Part shown: positions 36,193 through 47,476 of the stretch, piece after piece
Layout of the letters: every line of letters starts with the position of its first letter
Position numbering within the stretch: position 1 is the first letter of the stretch
Notes under the pieces: generated by a model
The model's database searches: none
What the model was told of the DNA's origin: nothing
The model's input: only the letters and a program-made list of their open reading frames with translations
From: Agaricus subrufescens
Taxonomy: Eukaryota; Basidiomycota; Agaricomycetes; Agaricales; Agaricaceae
Assembly: GCA_029945375.1 (NCBI GenBank)
Contig: CM057068.1
Coordinates: 62,001-126,000 of the forward strand
DNA length: 64,000 nucleotides
Direction of reading: 5' to 3'
Position numbers and translations under genes: made by a program

Positions 36193-36480
36193 ATGGCTTA
36201 TACTCATGCACAAGCAATCGATTCCTTCATCGCGGCAAAATCCGGTCCGTTATCTCTAAATGGCGTAGTAGGCTCCTTAGGTAAGCCACAGCCACTAACA
36301 GGCTCTAGCTCATGGTGCGTTCCAATCTCGTTTTTAATGCCTGGAGTCTCGCTTGGGCCCTCACTGGATACTATCATCTCAGAGTATTACCTGTGCCTCA
36401 CACAGGCCTCACATACACACCTATCTGACCCCAACAGGGTTAGATTGAGTAAGGGAACGTTCCGCTTGTCTGTGGAATAA
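36193..36480 (+). CDS. Doubtful small open frame, 95 codons
   Basis: An ATG-initiated frame (MAYTHAQAIDSFIAAKSG...) of 95 codons with no recognisable domain. A good donor (GTAAGC at about 36280) lies inside it, so it could instead be part of a spliced small gene. The composition is plausible but the length is within chance. It converges on the 3' end of the carrier gene. Included only as a candidate. Confidence 0.2.
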   Translation: MAYTHAQAIDSFIAAKSGPLSLNGVVGSLGKPQPLTGSSSWCVPISFLMPGVSLGPSLDTIISEYYLCLTQASHTHLSDPNRVRLSKGTFRLSVE

Positions 36481-36708
36481 TACTAATATTAGCTACATAT
36501 AATTACTTTGCAATCAATGCAAAAGGCAATGAATAGGACGCAAGGGAAAGTAGAACATTGCAGGGCAGGGAGCGAATCAGCTACAAGAGTACCACGAATT
36601 CAGTTTCTATTCCATATTCACGTTGTACCCAAGAAAGGTTCGTAGTCCTACAAGAAATGCAACAAGAAGAGTTAATTAATTCCAAGACGTAAATGGTAAA
36701 TCTAATGA

Positions 36709-37935
36709 TCATGCAAAATACTTAGTGAGCCCATCATATGTCAAGAAAATAATGGCGCTACTAGGGATCGACCTTGCCACTGTAATGCCACAGCCGGCGT
36801 AGAGGCCTCTAATGCCACCTTTACTGTACATTTCCTTGAATGTACCAAAGAAAGATGGCTTTGCTCCACCATTCGTCCTTCCGCTTGTAGGCCGCAACTC
36901 TTCTTCCGTCTGCATAGCACTCTTCACCGTGTCGGCCGGGAACATCACGAAATTGAACATTCCACCAGCGCATGCGCCGGCTACCGCTGACTCCCACATT
37001 TTGAGCTCATGCATGTGAGATCTAACTGACTTGGAGTCGGCAGGGAGGCCTTGGTCGCGAAGACGCTTTCGAACGAGTAAATTGGCAACGTATTCTTTCG
37101 TGCCGAACCACGCAGCACCGCCACCAGTTTCTCGTATGAGGGTGCCAGTTTGTCCAAGCCAAAGTCCACGTATACCAGAGGTTCGAAGAACAGAAATGAA
37201 GACAGCGATAGGTCCCGGTGGTCTAATAGTAGAACCGTTACGGGGTATCGATGAGGGAATTCCGCTGAAAGTGGCCGTAGCCGCTGCTGATGCTGCAACA
37301 GAACCAGCAGGTACGGGCGAAGGTTGTGCAACAAGTTGTTGAACTTGCATTTTACATTTTACTAATTCAAAGGGTGTTCTGCGCTTCATTTAATACGAGC
37401 GGGCGGATCTTTCAAACGGAGGTCCTCACAGAATAAAACTCGTGATTACGCCGGCTGCACCGGCAGCAATCATCAGCTCTCCCAGTGCAAGCTGATGCTG
37501 GGCATCCTTTCCCTTAATGTGTCTAATCACGTTCTGCGATTCGCGATAGGAAAGGAAAAGCGAGGCATTCTCCAGAGTCGCGCCGGCGACCGGTGCGGGT
37601 AATCCCTGTTACTAAGAGTGAATGAATGTCGGGAGAGCAATACAATGACTTACGCGGTATAGTCCGCGGAAACCCTCGTACTTCCATGTCTTGTACAGAC
37701 AATCTATTGGTCCACTGAATCTGGCAGTAGACTCTAATACCTGAGACTGTAACCGGACTTTCGTAAGGTCGAACGGGTGTTCGAACACCTTGGAAAGCAT
37801 TCCCGCAACCTGCAAGCGCGCTTTGAGATCCGGCGCCACTACAACAGGGTGAAGAAATAGACTCACGCCACCAAAAGCAATGTCCTTTACGGCCTTGACG
37901 GCTCCCGACTGTGCCCCGTGATCTTCACCCGCCAT
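36709..37935 (-). CDS. ORT1: Mitochondrial ornithine carrier (Ort1/Arg11/arg-13 type)
   Basis: Inner mitochondrial membrane carrier expected to exchange ornithine (and related basic amino acids) during arginine synthesis. Exons on the minus strand: 37935-37867, 37809-37654, 37605-37430, 37378-36709, giving 356 residues. All three carrier repeats are present with signatures: HPFDLTKVRLQ (repeat 1), TPFELVKCKMQ (repeat 2) and FPADTVKSAMQTEE (repeat 3). The last is typical of the ornithine-carrier subgroup, as is the C-terminal GITVARSIPSSAIIFLTYD. Each repeat also shows the G.....G helix packing pattern (for example GAAGVITSFI). An insertion rich in Ala/Ser/Pro after repeat 2's first helix (QPSPVPAGSVAAS...) lengthens it relative to about 300 residues in yeast. 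The start is ATG 37933-37935 (MAGEDHGAQSG). A TATA-like element lies upstream. Confidence 0.94.
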
Positions 37936-38622
37936 TTATTAGTCTATTTCTTGTAGTTTTGTCGTGTATGAATGATTTGCAACCCAAAGTTAATGAAAGT
38001 GCATCCAGATAGACAAAGAGAAGGTGGTGGTGGTGAGGGTATATGAGCAACTCGCGCGGCATTTATAAATTCGTATAGATCAGGGATGTTCCGGCTGGGC
38101 ACATGACCCCGGATACTAGGCACTAACCCTGATGGTGAACAAACACACGAACTTAACGGTCTACTGGGAAACATTTCCCGTCCAAGCGACCAAGCGAGAA
38201 CATGCAGAATTTGCACGCTTCGTTATCTTTTCCGTTGTTGAAGGTGGCGTAGTCGGCGCTCTAGAAAGGCCTAATCGCCACCAATAAAGGGCGGATCATA
38301 CAAATATTTATTATTATATTAGCTCCTACCAAAACCACGTTCGGTGCCCGGAAGAGATTCAAAAGTAATGAATTTGTAAATAGAAAAAAAAAGAGAGATC
38401 TGCCGTGTCCTGAATCTGGTTTTGTTGCAGGGCCCGTGGTCCCTTCACGTTTCGAAGCAATGGTATGATTGAGCCGAGATTGGCCTTTTCCATTAATTCA
38501 ATTCACATCCACTGGAAAGGGCGGCAGGTATGACTACATGTGACAGAGATTGGGGCGCCAAGGTCTATCGAAATTATGTAAAGAAACCAACACAGAGAAC
38601 GGTCGTGGGCTCCTCGTCTTCA
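37936..38622. other. Intergenic region with carrier promoter
   Basis: About 690 bases. On the minus strand TATAAAT (38061-38067) lies about 125 bp upstream of the carrier ATG. The left half is the carrier promoter; the right half holds the 3' UTR of GST copy A. Nothing else was seen. Confidence 0.5.
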
Positions 38623-39465
38623 TTACAGTTTGCTTATAGTTGTGAGTCGCTCTCTGACTTGACGCCAAGATTCTCGAGCTGAAATTTTCTTGGCCCATCT
38701 TTCGACACAGGGCCTTCCTTTGAAGATATCGATGTTGGCTATTTCAATTAAATCGACTATCTTCGGTAGGTGGTAAATGTCGGCTAAGGTAAATTCCTGA
38801 ATTGTGGGCCAAAGCTATATCAAATACTTAAACCAACAAGGAAAAGGGATCTACGCACATCTCCGGCAATATAGGTTTGCTTAGACAGCAATTGTTCGTA
38901 GTAATCAACTGTCGTCAGAAGCGACTTTGTTTCCTTTGCAATCCTCTCCATGTTTAGTTCTTTCCCATTAAGCTGGCTGTGGAGTATGATGAGAATCATG
39001 GTCAAGCTCTAATATCTGTAAGATTCTTACTGTCGGACGATATACTCAAAACAGATAGGTTTGGCATGCATACCGAAATGGTACGCTTCAACCCAGGTCG
39101 CTTGTTCAACTAACGCTCTCTTGTGCAAATCTGTGGGTATGAGCTTCGCGCCCCGATCCGAATACTTCTCATCTAAGTATTGGCAGATAGCACGGCTTTC
39201 ATATAACCTGAACCCGTCGTCATCCTGCCATTCAGGAGCGAGAACATCGATGAGCGGGTGGGTCGATAAGTTCCTCAAATGTGAACTTACTCACGATCAC
39301 TGGAACCTGCGTGAAAGGATGTATTGTGCTGTATCCCGGCTTCTTATGCTCGCCCTTGGTGAGTTCGACGTGGATGAATTCAAAAGGTACACCCTTCTCG
39401 TAAAGGACAACCATAACGGATCGGACGGGAGGGGAGAAGCGCCAGCCGTAGAGTTTGAGAACCAT
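38623..39465 (-). CDS. Phi-like glutathione S-transferase, copy A
   Basis: Cytosolic GST conjugating glutathione to electrophiles. Exons on the minus strand: 39465-39295, 39224-39031, 38976-38859, 38796-38623, giving 218 residues. The thioredoxin-fold domain starts MVLKLYGWRFSPPVRSVMVV, where the Ser of SPPVRS is the expected catalytic residue. The glutathione-site HPFTQVPVI then DDDGFRLYESRAICQYL (the Glu-Ser pair that binds the gamma-glutamyl group) follows. The C-terminal domain contains EFTLADIYHLPKI and GRPCVERWAKK. Intron positions and exon lengths of the first three exons (171, 194 and 118 nt) are identical to copy B at 40169-40987, so the pair arose by tandem duplication. Copy A has two extra residues at its end. 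No disabling change was found. Confidence 0.94.
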
Positions 39466-40168
39466 GTGTCAGAGTTAGAGAAAGAGGCCACCGAGCGATG
39501 CGGTCTGTATTTTTGGTTGATATCAGCGAGAGTTTTCCGTTGGTAGTTAGGATAACGAACCTGGCCGAGGGGACGAGTTCCAGAGTACAGTATAGCTGGA
39601 ATCTGAAGTATTTATAGTGTGCATGCCAGGTTGTTGTTAGCTGGCTGTTCGGTAGGAGTATGCCGGCAAACCGGTGCGGCAGTTTTCGGCAGGGTTCCTG
39701 ATGGTAATTGTAATTATAATAATACTGATGATCGGTGGTTTTGTCCCATGGGCCATTAGCTTCAGAGTCCGCATCCACCGGCTCCTCGTTTTCCTCGACC
39801 TTCAGCACCTCATGACCAATAATCTTATGTTATACTCTAGATAAATCGGACTAGTTTCACAATATCCTGCAGGGCACATTTCGCCATTCTGTGTCCTCGA
39901 ACAAGGCTGCACTTCTGACGTCGAGTGTACCAAGTTTTGGTAAAAACTTGATGAAACTCGCCTCTTAGAGTACCGTTCGATTTAATTGATCAATTTTTTG
40001 TGCTGAACTTGCTCCATTGTACTCGTATTTATATTGAACCGTTGATACGACTTCTTGCGACACGACATGGTTTTCAGCGGTCTGGCGATATAACAATCGT
40101 GTATTGTAACTAATGTAGGAAACGAAAATGCATTAAACCCGCATGTCCGAGATGTAAGAAACCCTTAG
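39466..40168. other. Spacer between the tandem GST genes
   Basis: About 700 bases. TATTTATA at 39609-39616 reads TATAAATA on the minus strand, about 145 bp upstream of the copy A ATG, a plausible core promoter. No other gene or repeat was recognised. Confidence 0.5.
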
Positions 40169-40987
40169 TTACACCTTGCTCATACATCGATCCTTCACTC
40201 GACGCCAAGACTCGCGACCCATGACATCTTCGATCCATCTCTCGACATTAGGCCTTCCTTGAAAGATGTCAATTTTTGCAATTTCAATTAGGCCTGCGGT
40301 CAAAGGAAGGTGGTAAATATCAGCTAGACTGAATTCCTGGAATAATCTCCGTCAGTTTCTGAAGTTAGCTTGCACAAGGGGCGGGCTCACATCTCCGGCA
40401 ATATATCTTTGCTTGGATAGCAACCGTTCGTAATGATCGATCGTGGCTAAAAGTGTCTCCGTCTCTTTGGCAAGCATTTGCTGATTCAACTCTTGTCCCC
40501 ATATCGCACTACGAGGGGTGATCACAAATCTGGCCAGGCTCTAACACAGGAAACTTACTGTCGAACAACGTGTTCAAAGTAGATGGGTCTGGCATGCAGA
40601 CTAAAGTGATATGCCTCCGTCCAAGAAGCTTGATCAACTAGAGCACGATCTTTCAGGCCTGTGGGATTGAGCTTAGTACCTTGATCGGAGTACTTCTCCT
40701 CAAGGTATTGGCAAATAGCACGGCTTTCATACAACTTGAACCCATCGTCATCCTGTCATTTGGAAAATCAAATGTTGTGAGCAAGAGACCAAATATATAT
40801 GCCAGACAATATTCACAATGACGGGAACCTGAGTGAAGGGGTGTACTTCCGAATACTCAGGCTTTTTGTGTTCGCCTTGCGGAAGCTCAACATTGATGAA
40901 CTCGAAAGGTACGTGTTTCTCGTGGAGGACAATCATGACGCTTTGAACATAGGGTGAGGGCAACCATCCGTAGAGCTTGAGCACCAT
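40169..40987 (-). CDS. Phi-like glutathione S-transferase, copy B
   Basis: Paralogue of the neighbouring GST, same strand and intron layout. Exons on the minus strand: 40987-40817, 40752-40559, 40508-40391, 40336-40169, giving 216 residues. N-terminus MVLKLYGWLPSPYVQSVMIV. The catalytic-site region reads SPYVQS, where the Arg of copy A (SPPVRS) is replaced by Gln. HPFTQVPVI and DDDGFKLYESRAICQYL are kept. The C-terminal domain has EFSLADIYHLP and GRPNVERWIEDVMGRESW. Lengths of the first three exons equal those of copy A. Divergence is clear at the third exon (QELNQQMLAKETETLLATID versus LNGKELNMERIAKETKSLL) and in the last exon. A TATA-like TATAAAAAA (revcomp of 41037-41045) lies about 50 bp upstream. 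Confidence 0.94.
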
Positions 40988-41036
40988 AGTTCCGAGATGT
41001 TACTAGTAGTACGACTCAACCGTTTGAAACGGTGTG

Positions 41037-41045
41037 TTTTTTATA
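41037..41045 (-). promoter_or_regulatory. TATA box of GST copy B
   Basis: TATAAAAAA on the minus strand, about 50 bp upstream of the ATG at 40987. Confidence 0.5.
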
Positions 41046-42940
41046 CTCGGGCTCACAAAAGGTTTAGTAGTTATGACTCGAGGGGATAATCTCCGGGATT
41101 CAATGCATACGTGGTCTAAATCTATCAAAATTTGATTTACCGTGAATAGCCGGTGGCCTATGACGGTAATGGGGCTCGGGGATGCCTCGGGGATCAGATG
41201 TTCATAGCAAAGTCCCCGACCTCCCTCTAACGCAGGCAGACAGAATTTCTTTTGTCTTTTATAGTATAAGAGGGTCACAAAACCTCGGGCTCATACGAAA
41301 TACTCTCTTAACGTTGCTTCAAGTTCATGCACCGTTCACGCACCTCGGGGGTGATACCGGGCTGCATTATAAACCCATCTTATAAATCCATCTTTGTCAG
41401 CCCTATTCTTCACTCACGACTTAGGTCCTTAAAGCGCTGTTTGCGAAGGCGCGAATTGGATATATCAAACACATGCAACGCTGCGTTACACAGCACTAGA
41501 TATTTATATGACACTGAGTTAAAAACCTCAGAGAAGGATGTCCCTGCACGAGACGCCCAAGGTTGACCAATGAGGCATTTCGGGAGAATCCAGCTCGTGG
41601 TTAAAGGGTCTTTTATTCTGTGCGAGAGCCAGCTCCGAGGAGCCACTAGTCTGGGTATTTCGGACTGTAAATATATAGTATGACGACTGTAGCGCCGATG
41701 AAGGGGATATAGAAGTGGGAAACGAGTATTTTTCATTTTACGGAGCTGATTATGTTGATTAATGGACTTGTGAACCTAGGATGATCAAATCACAGTCATA
41801 CGATTTGAGTAATTCGCCAATGGAGCCGGAAAGTAATACTTCGTCCACATCGGTCGTTGTGTCAAATGTCTCGATATACACTTTAACAAAAGAATTCGTG
41901 CTCTTGTCATTCTCTGCAGGACCGAGTGGGTGATTCTTCTGCATGCTGTAACTCATGTGTCACACGATGCCGACGATCCTGATCGGTTTAGATCGGTTTA
42001 GATCGTGCCGATTAAACCTCCTGACCAAATGAGAAAATTCCATGAGTCCTTCGAGCATACCAAAGTACCTCGGAAACTAGTACGAACCAGACCCTCTGCG
42101 GAAGAAACTTGGTTCGTTTCAATTTGGTATTTGACCTAAGTCTTCAGGGTCCGATTTGGTGTGAGAGGTGCGCTAGCTTACCCACTAATTCATCGCAGCA
42201 TTTCATGTTTGATCTACGAACTGTTGATTTCGGCCCAACTTCGAGGAAGCTGTGAAAACGGCCTGCTTCTTGGACGATCCTTTCGATACTTGATAATGGA
42301 AACGTCACCGCGGGAAGGTGTTCGGCCAAAGCCACAACTTCAGGTCATATGTGTTCTGTAAATGTATGCGACATCATGTAGTGAATTGAGATTGTAAAAG
42401 GGATGTTGGAGACGAAATCAGTAAGATCGTTTATCAGTGTTGAGTCTCGATGATGATTTTCACGCTCTCCGATCATCCACTGCCGGCAGACACATTATCA
42501 CAGCATGACTAGCTGATTAGGGTCGTAAAAAGACACAATGATCGTCTGATGTTCGATTGCAAAATTGAATTAGGCACACTGCGTATAAAGCTTACCTTGA
42601 ATCGTTGTGTTGCAGCACAATGTGGCAGGTAAAAATGTTTCCCTGACATTTTCGGTATTCCACGTGCTGCGCCTCAGGGGATGTCGGAAATTTTCAAACT
42701 GCATCGAAGGGGAACGGGTTCCTTTTTGAGTAATTTGAACATTGGAATCACATTCTCAGGCCGCCATAGTTGCCTAAAAAGGCCAAATAAGCAGCGAAAC
42801 TTGCTTGAAACCTCCGCCTCCAACTTATGGCTTTATCCTCGTGTTTCAACTTACGAGCTGCGCGGCCGGCCGAGTATCCATCACCCTTTGTATTCCAATG
42901 CCATACATAACAAGCTAGCATCTCTAAGTCGATGAACGGC
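41046..42940. other. Intergenic region with fragmentary frames
   Basis: About 1.9 kb without a supported gene. A minus-strand frame at 41759-41956 ends in ELLKSYDCDLIILGSQVH, faintly like the end of a universal stress protein, but no upstream exons could be joined to it. A short direct repeat (GATCGGTTTA twice) lies at about 41980-42000. Probably decayed sequence. Confidence 0.45.
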
Positions 42941-42947
42941 TATATAA
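42941..42947 (+). promoter_or_regulatory. TATA box of the GMC oxidase gene
   Basis: TATATAA 51 bp upstream of ATG 42999. Confidence 0.5.
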
Positions 42948-42998
42948 CTGTCTGGTTCCAAGCCAGACTTTTTTGGCTCCTCCCGTCTCCCAATTCCG

Positions 42999-45305
42999 AT
43001 GCCACGCAAGGCATTTTTGTTGCAGCATCAGCTGTTGGTGACTTTGGGATTGGTCTCCCTTTGCTCCTGTGCAACATATGACAACATCTCCCTTGTACCC
43101 AACGTTGATTGGGATTTCATCATAGTTGGAGGTGCGCTAGATATCCCACGAAGTTGTGTCTGCTCTACTGATTCGTATTCAGGTGGAACAGCAGGCTCAG
43201 TTCTAGCTAACCGATTAACAGAGGACTCTCGGTTCAATGTATTAGTGATAGAGGCTGGACCAACGTGCGTTGATTTCTTACCTGCCCAACCGGTTAATGA
43301 ACACTCAACAAAAAGAATACAGCAATATAGGTGACATAGATACAATTATTCCCGGACTCTGGACTGGAACAGTCCAGACCAGTGTCGATTGGAATTTCAC
43401 GACTGTGCCACAGAAAGCACTTGGTGGCCGTACAATACCACTGGAACGTGATCACGTTCTTGGGGGTAGTAGTTCAGTCAACGGGATGGTCTACACCAGA
43501 GGCCCGGCATCCGATTATGATAGTTATGCAGAAATCACTGGAGATTCTGGGTGGTCATGGGAGAATCTGCAAAGGTATCTTTGAAAGGTGGTGCAACTTA
43601 TCATATTAATTTTAACTCGAGCTGACCCCGAGACATCTACTAGAATGAGAAGTTTGAGGCTCCCATCGATAACCACGAGGTTACGGGTGAATACGACCCA
43701 GACATTCATAGCTCCAAAGGAAAAGTACCCGTTACACTACCAGGTTTTCGAATCAACGCGACTGACTCTGCCACGCTCCAAGCGAGTAGGGAATTGGGAG
43801 AAGAGTTTGAGTTCAATCTTGATATGAACTCGGGAAAACCTCTTGGCTTGGGTAATTTACAGTTTTTGTTGTACTAGAAGAGCTGCTTACGTTTTCTGTA
43901 GGCTGGGTACAATCAACGATCGGACATGATGGGACAAGGAGTAGTGCTGCAACTGCTTATCTAGACGAAACAACCAGATCGCGCAACAACCTTCATATTG
44001 TTACCAATACTCGTGTTACCCGCGTTCTCAGTACACCCAACGCAAGGGACAAGGACTTAACCATTCGCAGTGTTGAAGTCCGCCCTTCAAATTCATCAGA
44101 CACACTTGTCCTAACTGCCTCAAAAGAAGTTATTCTTTGTGCGGGATCGATTGGCACACCTCACATCCTCGTCCTCCATTCGGGTATTGGCAACGCGAAT
44201 GATCTGGATACTCTCAACATACCGTCTGTACTAGAAAGTCCCAGCGTAGGACAGAACCTGTCGGATCATGTCTTATATTTTATCCCATTTCAGCTGTATC
44301 CTCATTTCATTGACTTGGGCCCTTGGGCTAAGTAAAATTTTACATCGTATTCGATTTCGTCATGACATCTGATTATCTTTCTTGTTAGTATAAGTGCTGA
44401 TCCTGAGCTTCAGACAAAAGCGTTCGAACTCTGGAACACCACTAGGACTGGTCCACTTGTTTCTGCCTCCTATGAGCACATCACTTGGTCTCGTTTACCA
44501 GATGGTTCCCCAATCATTCGTGAATGGGGTGACCCATCTTCTAGTAAAGACTCGGCACACCTCGAGTATGTTTCTGTAGTAAGTGATATTACTTTCGGTT
44601 GTGGGCAGGTTTCGTCTGACTCGTATAGAACACCGCCGACACCTACATTGTGGCGGTAATTGTGGTCAGCCCCACTTCGCGTAAGCAACATTCCTCTCAA
44701 TCAACCATCGTAACTACATGCGTTATTCTTTTTTCATACTAGGTGGTTCTCTCAAAATCGGAACATCAGACCCACTCGATGCTCCTTTAATTGACCCCGG
44801 CTACCTTACATCTCAATTTGACGTTTTGACAGCCCGTGAAGGCTTCAAAGGCGCTCTACGATGGACCAATGCCCCTGTCTGGAAGAACATCATTGGTGGA
44901 CCTGCGGGACCCTTTACTAATGCTACATCGGATGAGGCGATTGACACTGTTATTAGAAACAGTGTACAGGCATCGTTACACGCAGTGGGCACTGCATCGA
45001 TGTCGCCCAAGAATGCCAGTTGGGGTGTGGTTGATCCTGACCTTTTAATGAAGAAAGCATCCGGATTAAGAATAGTAGACGCCTCGATCATGGTAAAGCA
45101 CTCTCATTGAGATAACAGTTATGATACTGATTCTGCGCACCTGTAGCCTTTTGTTCCTTCCGCTCATATACAGTTTCATACGTACCTTATCGCTGAAAGA
45201 GCCGCAGACATGATCAAGAGTACCTGGAAACGAGTGCCACTCTTGGAGAAGAATATCTTGATGGGAAGCTTTTCTTGTAGTTCTTGTAGATACAAGTGTT
45301 TTTAG
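42999..45305 (+). pseudogene. Aryl-alcohol-oxidase-type GMC oxidoreductase with an in-frame TGA
   Basis: Secreted FAD flavoenzyme family that oxidises alcohols and makes H2O2, linked to lignocellulose decay. Nine exons: 42999-43131, 43183-43264, 43323-43587, 43644-43851, 43902-44331, 44389-44578, 44629-44680, 44743-45092, 45147-45305. It starts with a signal peptide (FLLQHQLLVTLGLVSLCSCA), then the FAD motif DFIIVGGGTAGSVLANRL, VIEAGP, GLWTGTVQTSVDWNFTTVPQ, DHVLGGSSSVNGMVYTRGP and GSIGTPHILVLHSGIG. Both catalytic histidines are present (LHAVGTASM and VPSAHIQ). The third exon reads ...WENLQRY-Leu-stop(TGA 43582-43584)-Lys before NEKFEAP; no alternative splice pair restores the frame. The last exon lacks the expected stop after IKSTWK and runs 21 codons further. 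About 450 bp downstream a second copy of this exon retains that stop. Either a pseudogene or an assembly error. Confidence 0.7.
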
Positions 45306-46069
45306 TATTTGAAGTTTCACCTGTGGATTATACCGCAGAACAGTCCTTCGTACAATCAGATGGCAGTATAGCATATGATATTCATTTCTAGTTGTGGAAG
45401 GGCCGTATGATAAAGGCGATTGTACCAGATGATCGCGTGATCATTTCTCGTGGTGTTGATGCCGCCATACTCGGAAGGTGTCTAACGATGAATTTTTGGT
45501 CCTGCAGTTCAAGAAATTGAGGACCACACCTCTTTAAGTGGTATTTGGCTCTGTTTGTCGAGTGTGCGAACACGGTCTCGGAGTCGTTTTGTAGCCTTTT
45601 ATCCTTGCGCTCACACACAGGTTCCTACGTACCTTATCGCTGAAAGAGCTGCGGACATGATCAAGAGCACGTGGAAATAAATGTCAGTCTTGGAGATGAA
45701 TCTTTCGAAGCAAAGCCTCTCTTGTAGACTACTTTGATTGAAATCCATGTCGTATAGTTTTTGCTGTTACAACTCTGTCAAGTATTTGAAGTTTCAACTG
45801 CGTATGATATCACGGTACAGTCCTTTGGTTTGAGCCATTTGTAGTAGTTCCAAACAAGAATTGGGTATTCATTTCTGCTTGTGGAAGGGCTGTTTGGTAA
45901 AGATAATTGTACCAGATGGTTGATTGATTATTTCTCGTAGTGATACTTTGATACAGTCATATTCTTGGAGAAGCTTCCAACTCCCTCCACGTGATGCTTC
46001 CATTGGTGTTCTTTTTTCTCACTCGCTTCACCTAGTATCGGTATCGTCCACTGTGTTCACTTCTCGGCC
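45306..46069. repeat. Second copy of the GMC gene's 3' end (direct duplication) and promoter of F-box gene 2
   Basis: 45595-45945 repeats 45147-45455. Matching blocks are the terminal-exon sequence (ACGTACCTTATCGCTGAAAG in both copies), the AGTATTTGAAGTTTCA block, and GTGGAAGGGC...ATTGTACCAGATG. In the second copy the exon has a one-base deletion near its start (about 45604) but retains a TAA at 45678-45680 right after IKSTWK. In the first copy the start is intact and the stop is lost. The right end (45950-46069) should contain the F-box promoter. Confidence 0.8.
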
Positions 46070-47476
46070 ATGTCTGACGGCGGGGCATGTCACGTTGCCT
46101 CCGCATACCAGTGCAAGAATTGCTACCCGGCTTTTATCTCTCACGATGACAATTTTTATGTCGTCTCGAGAGATATTGAAAAGCTGGACGACATAATCCA
46201 CCATTTTCGCACTGCCAAATCACAGCGCCTTCAACAGTTGAATACGATCTCTTCATCAACAAGGAATATCACAAACGAGATCCTTCTGTATATCTTTCGA
46301 TTGGTTTGCTCCTCAACCTCCACAACCGAACCTAGACAAACTCCCCTCGGTTGTCCCCAAATCACTTTGGGAGCAGTCTCAAGTCATTGGCGCAAAGTTG
46401 TTCAAAATACACCTGAGCTTTGGAAAACGTTATCTGTAAAAATCTCTGAGCAGAATTTACAGAATACGTTACCATTGCTACAGACATACTTGGACAACAA
46501 TAGAGCATCTTTTGACGCAGTGCGCCTCATGTTTGGACCATACGTAGAGTATTGGTCCGGCAAAAAAGCTCTGCAGTCCATGAGAGATTTATTATTAGGG
46601 GAGAGTGCGCCCCCCATCCATACAATGGATCTCCAGCTCCCGCCACATGACTGGCTATCAGTCATCCTCGACCGTACCGATATCGACACCCTCACGGTTT
46701 CTGCACCGGATATTCCAGGCCCCCTTCCATGGTCTCAGTCATCTCTCACGAGCATTCACCTGAAACATGTCCCTATCAACATCTGCTTCGACGTGCTGCT
46801 CGAATGTCCAGTCCTCAGGCGCTTTTCTTGTACGGAACCCTCACGAGCAAGAAGCGATTGCAGCCAGCCAAATCAGCATCATTCTCGGGCCAAGGTGTTT
46901 CCCCATCTAGAATATTTATCGTGGTATCCCGCGAACCAGCACCTTTGGAATAACAACCTTCTTGAACGCTATCACTTCCCGGCTCTCCATTGCCTGGCAT
47001 GGACTCTTCTTCCGGGAAAATGTAATTGGCAATCTCTCCATCGATTCATTATCTCGCTGGAGCCCAGCCTTCGTCAACTCAAGCTCTCTACATTATCAGC
47101 ACTTGTCAAATTTCCGCGATGGTTTGACACACATTGGTTGGATTTAACCTCCGTAGAAGTCTTGACATTTGTGGACTGCCCCTTCTCTTTACTTCCGATT
47201 ATTCTTTGCAAAGTTTCCGATCTCCCATCGTTGCTGTGCCTTGAATGGCTCAGTCTGAATCGGAGATAAGATCACGAGGATAAAAAGTCCGCCATCGACC
47301 ACTTCCATCAATTCCTGTCAGCCAAAAAAGCCAACGGCGCTTCCTGTTTTCGATTGGAGCTAGCTGGTTTAACATTGCCATGGAAAGAGGTTGATAGAGA
47401 AAAGATTGCTCGGCTTATGGATGATAGCGCATTTAAACTTGATATTGTCAGTGACGGTGTGGTTATGGATTCTTGA
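46070..47476 (+). CDS. F-box protein, paralogue of 33663-34994, interrupted by an in-frame TAA
   Basis: Predicted SCF substrate adaptor. A single exon from ATG 46070. The N-terminus has a Cys-containing stretch (CHVASAYQCKNCYPAF), then a heptad-like helix (DIEKLDDIIHHFRTAKSQRL), the F-box (ITNEILLYIFRLVCSS) and CPQITLGAVSSHWRKVVQNTPELWKT. Leucine-rich units follow (LTSIHLKHVPINICFDVLL, FPHLEYLSW, FPALHCLAW). Translation stops at TAA 47267-47269 after 399 residues (WLSLNRR). The same frame continues without any stop for another 68 codons (DHEDKKSAIDHFHQF..., LELAGLTLPWKEVDREKIARLMDD) to TGA 47474-47476. That continuation looks like the normal end of this family, so the TAA is probably a recent nonsense change. 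The shorter protein may still work, since the F-box is intact. Confidence 0.82.

Noticed and set aside
41759..41956. Possible universal stress protein end (ELLKSYDCDLIILGSQVH)
   Set aside because: Only a short faint match; no upstream exons with the nucleotide-binding part could be joined.
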